A stretch of DNA of 32,480 nucleotides from Gammaproteobacteria bacterium (GCA_024276095.1 JAJRXW010000150.1:1-32480), one strand, 5' to 3'. Shown: positions 16,923 through 25,624, numbered from the stretch's first letter. The notes: generated by a model not told the origin, from the letters alone. Translations and numbers: made by a program.

Positions 16923-18749
16923 TCAGTTTACCTGTGCCTGGTCTGCGTCATCTGTTTTCAGATCGACATACTTGAGAAAAAAACCGCCGACGATTTGCCG
17001 ATCCGGCAATGCAATCACATTCTTGTGCCACATGAAAATCCGGGTGCGTGACAGGCCGGTTTGCGCAACGCAATCGTCGATGACCAGGCGATTCATCTTC
17101 CGGTAGATACGCGTGCGCTCCGGTGATGACCGCATCACGGCGGATTGTTCATATAATGCATCGTATTGCGGGTTTTTGTAGTTGGCATCGTTCGATCCCG
17201 GCGTACCGTTGGGCCCGTAGAACAGCTGCAGGGTATTTTCCGCATCCGGGTAATCCAGCCCCCATGCCTTGGCAACATAGGGCAGTTCGCTGTTGCGCCA
17301 CGCTTTGCTCAAATCGCCGAACGTCGCATATTGCTTGTGCTTCATTTTTTCGGGCGGGTAACCGACTTCCTTGAACCAGGAACGAATCTGCTCGAAAAAC
17401 AGCCGGGTCTTGATGCCGGAAGTACTGCCGTAAACGAATTCCGGCAGGTTCTCTTTTGTCCAGCCGCCTTCCGCCAGCAGTCGTTTTGACTCCGCAACGT
17501 CACGGATTACGCTGTCCCTGGACAGGTCAGGATCGTACTCGGGCACGACCGGGGGAATAATGCCCGGGTAGATCTTTGCCAGACCGAAGTAGAAACTCTC
17601 GTTACGCGCCTGCCAGTCCCAGGCTTTGATCAGCGCACAACGCAGCAGCTTGTTGCGGTGGTCCTCCACCGGATCGTCGCGATAACCGAACTCCGGATGA
17701 TCCATGTTAAATGCGTTGAAAACGAAGCCGGCTTCCACGACATCGTAGCCGTTATATTTTTCGGCGTATTCCGGCTTGAACGTAACCGGGTGCTTCGAAG
17801 AAAGTACCTGGTCGACCTGCTCGTTGGGCAACACGGTAAACTGAACTTCGTTGCCTTTGGTAAATGAATTCCATCTGGCGGCATCCTCGCCGATAAAGTC
17901 GATTTCCAGGCGGTCGATAAAAGGCGGCGAACGGCCATCGATGGCTTCGACACCCGTATAAGCCTGGGTTTCCGGATCGTAACCCTCATACCAGATATCG
18001 ACCGGTTCCTGGCGATAGTACTTGTTGCGTTCGAATACGATTTTCGCGGTGTCGTAGGAAATCACCTTGAACGGCCCCGACCCGACCGGGTGTGACGCGA
18101 ACTCCTTGCCGTAGTATTCAACCGCCTCACGCGGGACTATTGCAGAGTAACCCTGGGCAAAGGTGTCGAGCAACTGCGGGTAGGGACGTTTGAGCTCGAT
18201 CCTGATCGTGTAGTCATCGAGCGCCCGCAAACCCTCCACTTCGACAGAATAGTCGGAGCCGGCCTCTTTCCATGCGTCGAGACCGACGATCCTGCCGATC
18301 CACAGCCATGTGCCGTTGGGCAGCTGCGCCGGATCGAACTGGCGCTTGATCGAGTACACAAAATCCGACGCGACCAGCTCCCGGCCCTTGCCGTCGGGAA
18401 ATGCCGGATCGTCGACAAACCGCACACCCTGCTTGATACGTATAGTGTAAGTCAGTTCGTCTTCTGAAATCTCCGGAAAACCGGCGGCAAGATTCGGCTT
18501 CAGCGTATAGGGCCGGGCCAGGTACTTGTATGAAAACAGCGTATCGTAGGCGTTGAGCGCAACGTGATTGGCGTAGATATTGGAAGCCTGTACCGGGTCG
18601 AGGGTACTCGGCGCCTGGTCCATCGCATGGCGATAGACTTTCAGCCCGGCGATCGATTCGGAGCTGCCCGCGGGACCGTCGCCGCCGCAGGCGGCCGTCT
18701 GCAAAGCGACAACCACCAGCAGCACGCGGAATATATGCCGGGAGTGCAT
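16923..18749 (-). CDS. oppA: Peptide-binding lipoprotein, solute-binding protein family 5 (OppA-like)
   Basis: This is the periplasmic binding protein delivering peptides or similar ligands to OppBC. From the ATG at 18749 it has 608 residues with a lipoprotein signal (hydrophobic 8-20, then TAAC with Cys21). Family 5 landmarks are APSTLDPVQASN, ALNAYDTLFSYKY, the TYTIRIKQGVRFVDDP strand and VASDFVYSIKRQFDP. Also present are SHPVGSGPFKV, and YPDAENTLQLFYGPNGTPGSND near the C-terminal lobe. An in-frame upstream Met lies inside the dctP-type gene and would spoil the signal peptide. The start codon overlaps the preceding dctP stop by one base (TGATG), so translation of the ABC operon is coupled to a TRAP-type binding protein. 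The ligand is inferred from the family. Confidence 0.92.
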   Translation of the reverse strand: MHSRHIFRVLLVVVALQTAACGGDGPAGSSESIAGLKVYRHAMDQAPSTLDPVQASNIYANHVALNAYDTLFSYKYLARPYTLKPNLAAGFPEISEDELTYTIRIKQGVRFVDDPAFPDGKGRELVASDFVYSIKRQFDPAQLPNGTWLWIGRIVGLDAWKEAGSDYSVEVEGLRALDDYTIRIELKRPYPQLLDTFAQGYSAIVPREAVEYYGKEFASHPVGSGPFKVISYDTAKIVFERNKYYRQEPVDIWYEGYDPETQAYTGVEAIDGRSPPFIDRLEIDFIGEDAARWNSFTKGNEVQFTVLPNEQVDQVLSSKHPVTFKPEYAEKYNGYDVVEAGFVFNAFNMDHPEFGYRDDPVEDHRNKLLRCALIKAWDWQARNESFYFGLAKIYPGIIPPVVPEYDPDLSRDSVIRDVAESKRLLAEGGWTKENLPEFVYGSTSGIKTRLFFEQIRSWFKEVGYPPEKMKHKQYATFGDLSKAWRNSELPYVAKAWGLDYPDAENTLQLFYGPNGTPGSNDANYKNPQYDALYEQSAVMRSSPERTRIYRKMNRLVIDDCVAQTGLSRTRIFMWHKNVIALPDRQIVGGFFLKYVDLKTDDADQAQVN

Positions 18750-19837
18750 CACAGGTTGCGGGTGTTCAGGTAGGCCTGCTGGGAAATCGCCGTCCATTCA
18801 CCAATGGTTTCTTTGAACGTCGAAAAAGACTCAAGAATTATTGCCACGGTTTGATCGTTCGCCGCCAGTTCATCGTAGACCTCGCCGGTAATACGGTGCA
18901 GCTCACTGAGCACATCATCGGGAAACGGGCGAATCTCTACCTTGCCTTCCTGCTTGATCTGGCGGAGATTCAAAGCGTTGCGAGCTGCGTATTCCGCCGT
19001 CATCTGATCGTTCAGTGCGCTGCAGGCTATTGCCACGATGGTTTGCAGATCAGCAGGCAGTCCCGCCCAGGCCTCGCGATTGATGATGCACTCTAGCACC
19101 GGGCCGGGTTCGTGCCAGCCCGGATAATAATAGTAACGGGCCGCCTTGTGCAGGCCGAAAGTCAGATCGTTGTACGGCCCGTTCCACTCGGCCGCGTCGA
19201 TACTGCCGGTCTGCAGGGCGGTGAAAATTTCTGCGCCGGGCAGGGCAACCGGCGTTCCGCCGGCGCGCCTGAGGACTTCGCCGCCCAGTCCGGGAATGCG
19301 CATTTTCAGGCCCTTGAGATCGGCCAGCGTGTTGATCTCCCGGTTGAACCATCCGCCCATCTGGATGCCGGTGTTGCCGGCCGGAAAGGGCATCAGGTTA
19401 AACGGCTCGTACAGCTCTCGGTATAACTCCAGTCCGCCGCCATAGTAGAGCCAGGCATTCATCTCCATGACATTCATGCCGAAGGGGATGGCGGTAAAAA
19501 ACTGGGTTGCTTCCGACTTTCCCCGCCAATAATAAGCGGCGCTGTGCCCCATCTCTACCGTACCCTCGGAAACGGCGCCAAACACTTCAAAGGCGGGTAC
19601 CAGCTCTCCGGCCGCATAGACCTTGATACGAATGCGACCACCGGAGGCTGCTTCAATATTTTCCGCCAGCTTTGTCGCGCCGGTACCCAAGCCGGGCAGA
19701 TTCGGCGGCCAGGAGGTCACCATTTTCCAGTTGAACTGCTTGTCCCCGCCCGCGGATGACTGACACTCCGAAACTTCGCTGGCACAACCTGTCAGTGCCA
19801 GGGCACCTGCAGCGGTCAGTACATCTCTTCTTTTCAT
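18749..19837 (-). CDS. TRAP transporter periplasmic binding lipoprotein (DctP/TakP type)
   Basis: This is a predicted 362-residue solute-binding protein of the TRAP family, closest by eye to TakP-like alpha-keto acid binders. Matching segments are WKMVTSWPPNLPGLGTGA, SGGRIRIKVYAAGELVPAFEVF, GNTGIQMGGWFNREI, GLKMRIPGLGGEVLRRAGG and SIDAAEWNGPYND. The N-terminus MKRRDVLTAAGALALTGC combines a twin arginine (residues 3-4) with a lipobox ending at Cys18, so it is probably a Tat-exported lipoprotein. The ATG at 19837 follows a good GGAGG site. It is the first gene of the operon that continues into oppABCDF through a one-base overlap. No dctQM follows; the nearest pair is at 9013-10913. Family certainty is high, the substrate (2-oxo or other organic acid) uncertain. 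Confidence 0.9.
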   Translation of the reverse strand: MKRRDVLTAAGALALTGCASEVSECQSSAGGDKQFNWKMVTSWPPNLPGLGTGATKLAENIEAASGGRIRIKVYAAGELVPAFEVFGAVSEGTVEMGHSAAYYWRGKSEATQFFTAIPFGMNVMEMNAWLYYGGGLELYRELYEPFNLMPFPAGNTGIQMGGWFNREINTLADLKGLKMRIPGLGGEVLRRAGGTPVALPGAEIFTALQTGSIDAAEWNGPYNDLTFGLHKAARYYYYPGWHEPGPVLECIINREAWAGLPADLQTIVAIACSALNDQMTAEYAARNALNLRQIKQEGKVEIRPFPDDVLSELHRITGEVYDELAANDQTVAIILESFSTFKETIGEWTAISQQAYLNTRNL

Positions 19838-20147
19838 GGGCCCTCCTGGCAATCCGGCTTTGGGCCCCTTGTGACGAAGCCTCCTGCGACGGGCCATAGT
19901 AGTCTGGCTGTCGATTCATTCCAACGGTGTGAGCGAGAATCCTGCTATTTGGCGATAATCCACAATGCGGATGATATCGGTATTATATTGATAGATATTC
20001 CCACAATTTAAGAAATCTCTATAACGTGGGGAGAGCTGGCCAATATCTGCGATATATTTCATATAAAGTGGGAATAGAAGCAGTTTCCATTGCCGGCGAA
20101 GATCGCTGTTAAAATCGCTGGCTCGACAATTCAGCAACGGCGGGCAA
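19838..20147. other. 310-base divergent intergenic region between dctP-opp operon and dtd
   Basis: No gene is visible. The stretch 19920-20100 is clearly more AT-rich than the flanks. It contains a TATAAT on the minus strand (19982-19987) suited to the dctP-opp operon, and a TAAAAT on the plus strand (20110-20115) possibly serving dtd. Two exact nine-base inverted copies lie 63 bases apart: TATTCCCAC (19996-20004) and GTGGGAATA (20068-20076). This looks like a divergent control region. Confidence 0.55.
19982..19987 (-). promoter_or_regulatory. Candidate -10 element for dctP-oppABCDF
   Basis: A perfect TATAAT on the minus strand lies about 145 bases upstream of the dctP-type start. I find no good -35 hexamer at 16-18 bases; the expected zone overlaps one arm of the inverted repeat, which would suit an activator-dependent promoter. 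This rests on sequence resemblance only. Confidence 0.35.
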
Positions 20148-20597
20148 ATGATCGGTTTATTGCAGCGGGTTTCCGAGGCCAGCGTCAGTATCGAAGGCCA
20201 AACCATTGCGACCATCGGGCGTGGCCTGCTGGTGCTCGCTGCCGTGGAGCGCGGCGATGAACGGCAACAGGCCGAACGGCTGGCGGACCGGTTACTCTCT
20301 TATCGGGTTTTCGAAGACGATCACGGCAAAATGAACCTTAATCTGGCCAAGATCGACGGAGATCTGTTGATTGTTCCGCAGTTCACGCTGGCTGCCGACA
20401 CCAGCAGCGGTAACCGGCCCGGGTTTTCCCGGGCCGCTGAACCGGCGCATGGCCTGGCAATGTTCAACCACCTGGTAGAAGCCCTGACCCGCCAGCATCC
20501 GCGCATCGCGACCGGCCGGTTCGGCGCCAATATGGACGTTGCGCTTACCAACCAGGGGCCCGTGACCTTCTGGCTCAGGGTGCGACCCGATCCATGA
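20148..20597 (+). CDS. dtd: D-aminoacyl-tRNA deacylase
   Basis: DTD hydrolyses D-aminoacyl-tRNAs (such as D-Tyr-tRNA) and mischarged Gly-tRNA(Ala), keeping D-residues out of proteins. The 149-residue length is normal. Catalytic-site motifs are present: QFTLAAD (78-84, usually preceded by Ser, here Pro) and the Gly-cisPro motif in NQGPVTFWL (Gly137-Pro138). The start IGLLQRVSEASVSIEG is typical. The gene is divergent from the dctP-opp operon and lies 143 bases before tatA. Confidence 0.96.
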   Translation: MIGLLQRVSEASVSIEGQTIATIGRGLLVLAAVERGDERQQAERLADRLLSYRVFEDDHGKMNLNLAKIDGDLLIVPQFTLAADTSSGNRPGFSRAAEPAHGLAMFNHLVEALTRQHPRIATGRFGANMDVALTNQGPVTFWLRVRPDP

Positions 20598-20740
20598 CCG
20601 CCCACTTTCGCAGCGCTGCGGTATGTTCCAAACAGGCTGAAAATCGACAATTAGCGCACCGGAATATGCTCTGTTTTGCCGTATCATAGGCCCTGTACCG
20701 ACACAGGAGTGGCGGACATCAAATAATGGAGTAAACACTT

Positions 20741-20995
20741 ATGGGACTTGGCGGAATAAGTATTTGGCAATTACTGATCGTGCTGGTAATCGTCGTGTTG
20801 ATATTCGGCACCAAGCGGTTAAAAGGGATGGGGTCCGATCTTGGCGGCGCTTTGAAAAGTTTTCGCAAGGCTGTTTCCGATGCGGATCAGCCTGACGCTG
20901 ATGCGCAGAGAAAACTCAATGAGCCTGACGCGGAGTTTGACGATGCACATGACACCGCGGAACGCAAAGAAGCGGATCATAATCATTCATCCTGA
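20741..20995 (+). CDS. tatA: Sec-independent (Tat) translocase subunit TatA
   Basis: TatA oligomerises to form the pore-like component that moves folded twin-arginine proteins across the inner membrane. This 84-residue protein has the standard short N-terminal helix ([18 protein letters not shown], about 6-23), the FGTKRL hinge, an amphipathic helix ([15 protein letters not shown]) and a charged, disordered tail rich in Asp, Glu and His. A GGAG lies 9 bases before the ATG. It heads the tatABC operon. The 143-base space before it holds no gene and only a weak TATCAT -10 resemblance. Confidence 0.96.
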   Translation: MGLGGISIWQLLIVLVIVVLIFGTKRLKGMGSDLGGALKSFRKAVSDADQPDADAQRKLNEPDAEFDDAHDTAERKEADHNHSS

Positions 20996-21027
20996 GTTTT
21001 CGCCCGGACAGAGTTCAACTACGCGCT

Positions 21028-21354
21028 ATGTTTGATATCGGATTCCAGGAACTGATCCTGTTGTTCGGCCTGGGATTGATGGTCCTCGGGCCGGAGCGAC
21101 TGCCGCGCGTGGTCACGCAGCTGGGCACATGGATCGGAAAGGCCCGGCGCATGGCCCGCTCGGTCTCGGCCCAGCTTCGCGACGAACTGGACGTAGATCT
21201 TCAGTCGATAGCCGACCCTGACCGGCCGGGCCCTCCACCGACCTACAGCCGACCGGGTATCGATGACCTGAAACCCTCGACCATGAACGAAAACGATGCT
21301 GACGATTCGGGCGATTCGTCAGCAACCAAAGATCAATCGGCACATGGCCAATAG
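21028..21354 (+). CDS. tatB: Sec-independent (Tat) translocase subunit TatB
   Basis: TatB forms the twin-arginine signal receptor with TatC. The 108-residue product begins MFDIGFQELILLFGLGLMVL, then GPERLPRVV, the TatB-type hinge with Glu and Pro that separates it from TatA. An amphipathic helix (GTWIGKARRMARSVSAQLRD) and an acidic, proline-containing tail follow. It starts 32 bases after tatA. Its 3' end overlaps the tatC start by 11 bases in another frame, so the C-terminal tail AHGQ is encoded together with the tatC N-terminus. Confidence 0.95.
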   Translation: MFDIGFQELILLFGLGLMVLGPERLPRVVTQLGTWIGKARRMARSVSAQLRDELDVDLQSIADPDRPGPPPTYSRPGIDDLKPSTMNENDADDSGDSSATKDQSAHGQ

Positions 21355-22126
21355 CGTCCCGGAAGAGCCAGAAGAAGCACTGGAAGAGGAGACGCTGGTT
21401 TCACACCTGGTCGAGCTGCGCTCCAGGCTGCTCAAAGCGTCGGCGTCGATACTGATCGTATTTCTTGCCCTGATGCCGTTTTCCCAGGAGATTTTTACAG
21501 CCGTTGCGCAGCCGTTGATGCAACAGTTGCCCGACCAGTCGACGATGATCGCCACACAGGTAGCGGCGCCTTTTCTTACGCCATTCAAAACAACGCTGTT
21601 TGTCGCCCTGTTCGTTGCCATGCCCATGGTGATCTATCAGATCTGGGCTTTTGTCGCACCGGGTCTGTACCGCAAGGAAAAGCGTTTTGCGGTACCGCTG
21701 GTAACGTCCAGCGTACTGCTTTTCTACCTGGGCGCTGCTTTCGCCTATTTTGTGGTATTTCCGCTGATGTTCGGTTTTTTCACCGCCGTTGCTCCGGAAG
21801 GCGTTTCGGTGATGACGGATATCAGCAGTTACCTCGACTTTGTGCTGGTCATTTTTTTCGCCTTCGGTATCGCCTTTGAAGTGCCCATTGCAACGGTCAT
21901 GCTGGTCGGCAGCGGGCTGGTCAGTGCCAAGGCGCTTGCAGCCAAACGTCCCTATGTATTCCTCGGCAGTTTCGTGGTCGGCATGCTGCTGACACCGCCC
22001 GATTTTATTTCGCAAACCCTGCTGGCCATTCCTGTCTACCTGCTCTACGAAGCCGGAATACTGATGTCGAAAATCGTATTCCCCGGCAAGGCCGAAGACC
22101 CGGCAGTCAGCAACGACTCCCCCTAG
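21344..22126 (+). CDS. tatC: Sec-independent (Tat) translocase subunit TatC
   Basis: TatC is the six-helix membrane protein that recognises the twin-arginine motif. The 260-residue product has the conserved cytoplasmic HLVELRSRLL (21-30, with Glu24 of the signal-binding surface), the periplasmic region after FLTPFKTTLFVALF, the FVAPGLYRKEKRF loop and the C-terminal helices ending FVVGMLLTPPDFISQTLLAIP. I chose the ATG at 21344, which overlaps tatB by 11 bases. The other in-frame Met at 21296 would add residues read from inside tatB. The operon tatABC is complete. Confidence 0.95.
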   Translation: MANSVPEEPEEALEEETLVSHLVELRSRLLKASASILIVFLALMPFSQEIFTAVAQPLMQQLPDQSTMIATQVAAPFLTPFKTTLFVALFVAMPMVIYQIWAFVAPGLYRKEKRFAVPLVTSSVLLFYLGAAFAYFVVFPLMFGFFTAVAPEGVSVMTDISSYLDFVLVIFFAFGIAFEVPIATVMLVGSGLVSAKALAAKRPYVFLGSFVVGMLLTPPDFISQTLLAIPVYLLYEAGILMSKIVFPGKAEDPAVSNDSP

Positions 22127-22143
22127 AACAAAGGCAATAACAG

Positions 22144-23649
22144 ATGAGTATCGACACTAGTTCGGACCCGTCGGTCCGTAACGGCCATCCAGCCGGTTTA
22201 AGCACGCTGTTTTTCACCGAAATGTGGGAGCGATTCAGCTACTACGGAATGCGTGCGCTGCTGGTACTTTTTCTTGTGGAGTCGGTTGCCGACGGGGGCC
22301 TTGGGCTGGACGACAAAACGGCTACCGCAATCTATGGTCTCTACACCGCTGCTGTCTATATCGTCGCGCTGCCGGGCGGCTGGGTTGCGGACCGGCTGCT
22401 GGGAGCGCAGCGGTCAATCTGGTATGGCGGCATTATCATTATGCTGGGGCATTTTACGCTCGCGATTCCATCCGTTTATGCTTTTTTCCTGGGCCTGATT
22501 TTTGTCGTATTGGGCACGGGATTACTCAAACCGAATATCAGCGCAGTGGTCGGAGAACTCTATCGGGCCGACGATCCGCGGCGCGATGCCGGATTCACTA
22601 TTTTCTATATGGGCATCAACATCGGCGCCGCGATAGGACCGCTGATTTGCAGCACGCTCGGCGAAAGCGAATCGTTCGGCTGGCACTACGGTTTCGCCGC
22701 GGCCGGCGTAGGGATGCTGCTGGGGCTGGTACAGTTTCGCTGGTCGCTGAGCCGCCTGGGCGACGCGGGCCGGGCGCCCAGCCTGGATGCGTCGATACCG
22801 GAAGACCGCAGGCGCATGCAGGTTTGCTGGCGCTGGCTGATCGGCCTGCTGGCGCTGTTTGCCGGATTCGTGGGGCTGTTAATGGCCGGGGTTTTCACAG
22901 TTGACCCGCTGGTGCTCGCAGGGCAAACAACCATCGGCATCGCGGTACTTGCCGTCGGTTACTTTACTTACCTGTTTGCATTCGGCGGCCTGAATACCGT
23001 CGAGAAGAAAAGGCTGGTCGTGATCATTGTGCTGTTTTTCGGCACCGCCATGTTCTGGGCGGGTTTCGAACAAACGGGTTCGTCGCTCACACTGTTCGCA
23101 GAGCGATACACGCAACGCGTATTTGGAGGATTCGAAATTCCGACGGGCTGGTTTCAAAGCCTGAACCCGACATTTATCATCATTCTCGCGCCGCTGTATG
23201 CGGCGATGTGGACGGCCCTGGCAAGGCGCCAGATGGCCCCTTCGACGCCTGCCAAGTTCGGCCTCGGGCTGATCATCATGGGGCTCGGTTTCGTCGTGAT
23301 GATTGGCGCAGCAAAGCTCGTCGTTGCGGGCAACACCGTTCTGCCTACCTGGCTGATACTGACCTATCTGCTGCACACCATGGGGGAACTGGCGCTAAGC
23401 CCGGTCGGCCTGAGCGCAACCACGAAGCTGGCACCGCGACGCTATGTCGGCCAGATGATGGGCATCTGGTTCCTAGGCACTGCGATGGGCAACCTCGTGG
23501 CAGGGTTAATCGCCGGCGGGTTCCACAGCGAAGCCATTGCGGACATGCCGGGCCTGTATCTGCAAATTGTCATGACAACGGTTGGGTCCGGACTGCTGTT
23601 GCTGGTTTTCAGCCGGCCGATCAAGAAACTGATGGGGGGTATCGAGTAA
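22144..23649 (+). CDS. Proton-dependent oligopeptide transporter (POT/PTR2 family)
   Basis: This is a major-facilitator peptide symporter importing di- and tripeptides with protons. The 501 residues correspond to the 14-helix bacterial type. Diagnostic features are the ExxER motif in TEMWERFSYYGMRALLVLFL (Glu26, Glu29, Arg30), GGWVADRLLGAQRSIWYGG, and the PTR2 signature FTIFYMGINIGAAIGPLI. Others are FWAGFEQTGSSLTLFAER and GELALSPVGLSATTKLAP. It lies 17 bases after tatC, possibly still under tat expression. Its TAA stop shares one base with the ATG of the next gene (TAATG), so the two peptide transporters are translationally coupled. Confidence 0.93.
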   Translation: MSIDTSSDPSVRNGHPAGLSTLFFTEMWERFSYYGMRALLVLFLVESVADGGLGLDDKTATAIYGLYTAAVYIVALPGGWVADRLLGAQRSIWYGGIIIMLGHFTLAIPSVYAFFLGLIFVVLGTGLLKPNISAVVGELYRADDPRRDAGFTIFYMGINIGAAIGPLICSTLGESESFGWHYGFAAAGVGMLLGLVQFRWSLSRLGDAGRAPSLDASIPEDRRRMQVCWRWLIGLLALFAGFVGLLMAGVFTVDPLVLAGQTTIGIAVLAVGYFTYLFAFGGLNTVEKKRLVVIIVLFFGTAMFWAGFEQTGSSLTLFAERYTQRVFGGFEIPTGWFQSLNPTFIIILAPLYAAMWTALARRQMAPSTPAKFGLGLIIMGLGFVVMIGAAKLVVAGNTVLPTWLILTYLLHTMGELALSPVGLSATTKLAPRRYVGQMMGIWFLGTAMGNLVAGLIAGGFHSEAIADMPGLYLQIVMTTVGSGLLLLVFSRPIKKLMGGIE

Positions 23650-25580
23650 TGGGAGCAGAGACGGTCCGATCGGTACACAGCCTGCCCCAACTCACTGTCA
23701 AGGCAGTGCTGTTGGGTATTGTCCTGTCTGCAGTACTGGCCGGCGCCAATGCCTATCTTGGCCTGTTTGCCGGTATGACGGTATCGGCATCCATCCCGGC
23801 TGCTGTAATTTCCATGGGGCTGCTGCGGCTGTTCCGGGAATCCAATATTCTCGAAAACAACATCGTTCAAACAACGGCATCCGCCGGAGAATCCATTGCG
23901 GCGGGTGTCATCTTTACGATTCCTGCGCTGGTCATTCTCGGCTACTGGAAAGTATTCGACTACTGGTGGGTAACGGCCATCGCCGGTATCGGAGGCCTGC
24001 TGGGCGTTTTGTTCACCATTCCCCTGCGTCGTTCGCTGATTGTCGAGCAAAAGCTCATGTTTCCGGAAGGTACGGCGACTGCGGAAGTGCTGAAGATCGG
24101 CGAGAACCCCGGCAAAGGACTGCGTTACCTTTCGATTGCCGGTATCACCGGCGCACTGGTCAAGTTTGCCGAAACCGGACTCAGCCTGTGGCCGGGATCT
24201 ACCCAGGCTGCCGCCTATCTCGGCAAGAGCACCATCGCCTATGTCGGCACGAACCTGTCACCGGCGTTGCTGGCCGTGGGCTACATCGTCGGTCTGAATA
24301 TTGCCATCCTGATTTTTCTCGGCGGCGCGATCTCCTGGTATGTCGCCATTCCGATCTACAGCCATTTTGCACTGGCATCGGACCCGGTTCTTTCCGGACT
24401 GTTCTCTGCCGGCATGCCGGCAGCTGACCTGGCTTTTGAAATCTGGTCAACGAAGATTCGCTACCTGGGTGTCGGCGCCATGCTGGTGGGCGGTATCTGG
24501 GCGCTGATCTCGATGCGAGCTTCCCTGTTTTCCGGAATCATGGCCGGGCTGCACAGGCATGCCAACACAGCCAGTGCCGATATTCCCGAAACGGATCGTG
24601 ATACGCCCATGCGGCTGGTGCTGATCGGAATCGCCGTATTCATCATCCCCATTTTTTTCCTCTACCAGTCTATCGTCGATAGCCTGGCGATCGGGCTGCT
24701 GATGACCGTAATCATGGTCGTCACCGGCTTTCTGTTTTCCGCGGTAGCTGCTTACATGGCCGGCATGGTGGGGTCGTCCAACAACCCGATCTCCGGTATT
24801 ACCATCGCCACCATTTTATTTGCCTCGCTGTTGCTGTTGTGGCTGATGGGCGAGAGTAACGTCGGGCCGGCGGCAGCCATACTGATTGGCGCTGTAGTGT
24901 GCAGTGCCGCTGCCATCGCCGGGGACAACATGCAGGACCTCAAAGCGGGTTATATCGTCGGCGCTACCCCCTGGAAACAGCAACTGATGCAGGTGGTAGG
25001 AGTGCTGTCATCCGTTCTGCTGATGGCGCCGATACTGAACCTGTTGCTGCAGGCCTACGGTATCGGCGTGCCGACGGCAGAAAGGCCCGATTCACTGCTT
25101 GCGCCACAGGCCACGTTGATGGCATCCGTCGCACGGGGCGTCATATCCGGCGGCCTGCCCTGGACCATGGTCGGCATCGGGGCAGGAATTGGTGTCGCGA
25201 TCATCGGCTGGGACGAATGGCTGCGATCACGCGGCAGTTCTTTCAGAGCGCCGGTGCTTGCGGTTGCGGTGGGCATCTATCTGCCCCTGGAACTGGCCGT
25301 ACCGATTCTTGCCGGCGGACTGATCGCTCACCTGGTCGGCAAATATACCGGCCGGTCAACCAGCACAGGGTTCGGCATGCTGTTCGCCGCGGGACTGATT
25401 ACCGGTGAAGCCCTGGTCGGCATCCTGATGGCCATTCCTATCGTAATGACCGGCGATTCGGAACTGTTTGCCGTTCCCCAGGCATGGCGAATCGGCGGCA
25501 CGCTCGGCCTGGTGATCGTGGCCTGGGTCGCCTGGCGGTTGTATCGCACAGGCATCTCCGATGCCTCCGGGCCGGCATAG
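23649..25580 (+). CDS. OPT family oligopeptide transporter
   Basis: This is a large multi-helix membrane protein of the OPT family, which imports oligopeptides or, in some members, metal-chelator complexes. From the ATG at 23649 it has 643 residues, the usual size for the bacterial branch. Recognisable blocks are GANAYLGLFAGMTVSASIPAA, NNIVQTTASAGESIAAG, LRRSLIVEQKLMFPEGTATA and GLNIAILIFLGGAISWYVA. Further blocks are MVGSSNNPISGITIAT, AGDNMQDLKAGYIVGATPW and FGMLFAAGLITGEALVG. Longer in-frame starts would run inside the POT gene. The one-base overlap with that gene indicates joint expression. Substrate preference cannot be read from the sequence. Confidence 0.92.
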   Translation: MGAETVRSVHSLPQLTVKAVLLGIVLSAVLAGANAYLGLFAGMTVSASIPAAVISMGLLRLFRESNILENNIVQTTASAGESIAAGVIFTIPALVILGYWKVFDYWWVTAIAGIGGLLGVLFTIPLRRSLIVEQKLMFPEGTATAEVLKIGENPGKGLRYLSIAGITGALVKFAETGLSLWPGSTQAAAYLGKSTIAYVGTNLSPALLAVGYIVGLNIAILIFLGGAISWYVAIPIYSHFALASDPVLSGLFSAGMPAADLAFEIWSTKIRYLGVGAMLVGGIWALISMRASLFSGIMAGLHRHANTASADIPETDRDTPMRLVLIGIAVFIIPIFFLYQSIVDSLAIGLLMTVIMVVTGFLFSAVAAYMAGMVGSSNNPISGITIATILFASLLLLWLMGESNVGPAAAILIGAVVCSAAAIAGDNMQDLKAGYIVGATPWKQQLMQVVGVLSSVLLMAPILNLLLQAYGIGVPTAERPDSLLAPQATLMASVARGVISGGLPWTMVGIGAGIGVAIIGWDEWLRSRGSSFRAPVLAVAVGIYLPLELAVPILAGGLIAHLVGKYTGRSTSTGFGMLFAAGLITGEALVGILMAIPIVMTGDSELFAVPQAWRIGGTLGLVIVAWVAWRLYRTGISDASGPA

Positions 25581-25624
25581 TAAACTTCCACGTCAAACAT
25601 ACCGATATTCGCAGGAGAGAATTT

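Noticed and set aside
20598-20740. Possible small RNA or strong promoter between dtd and tatA
   Set aside because: Only a weak TATCAT and a five-pair CCTGT/ACAGG stem are visible; not enough to call a feature.
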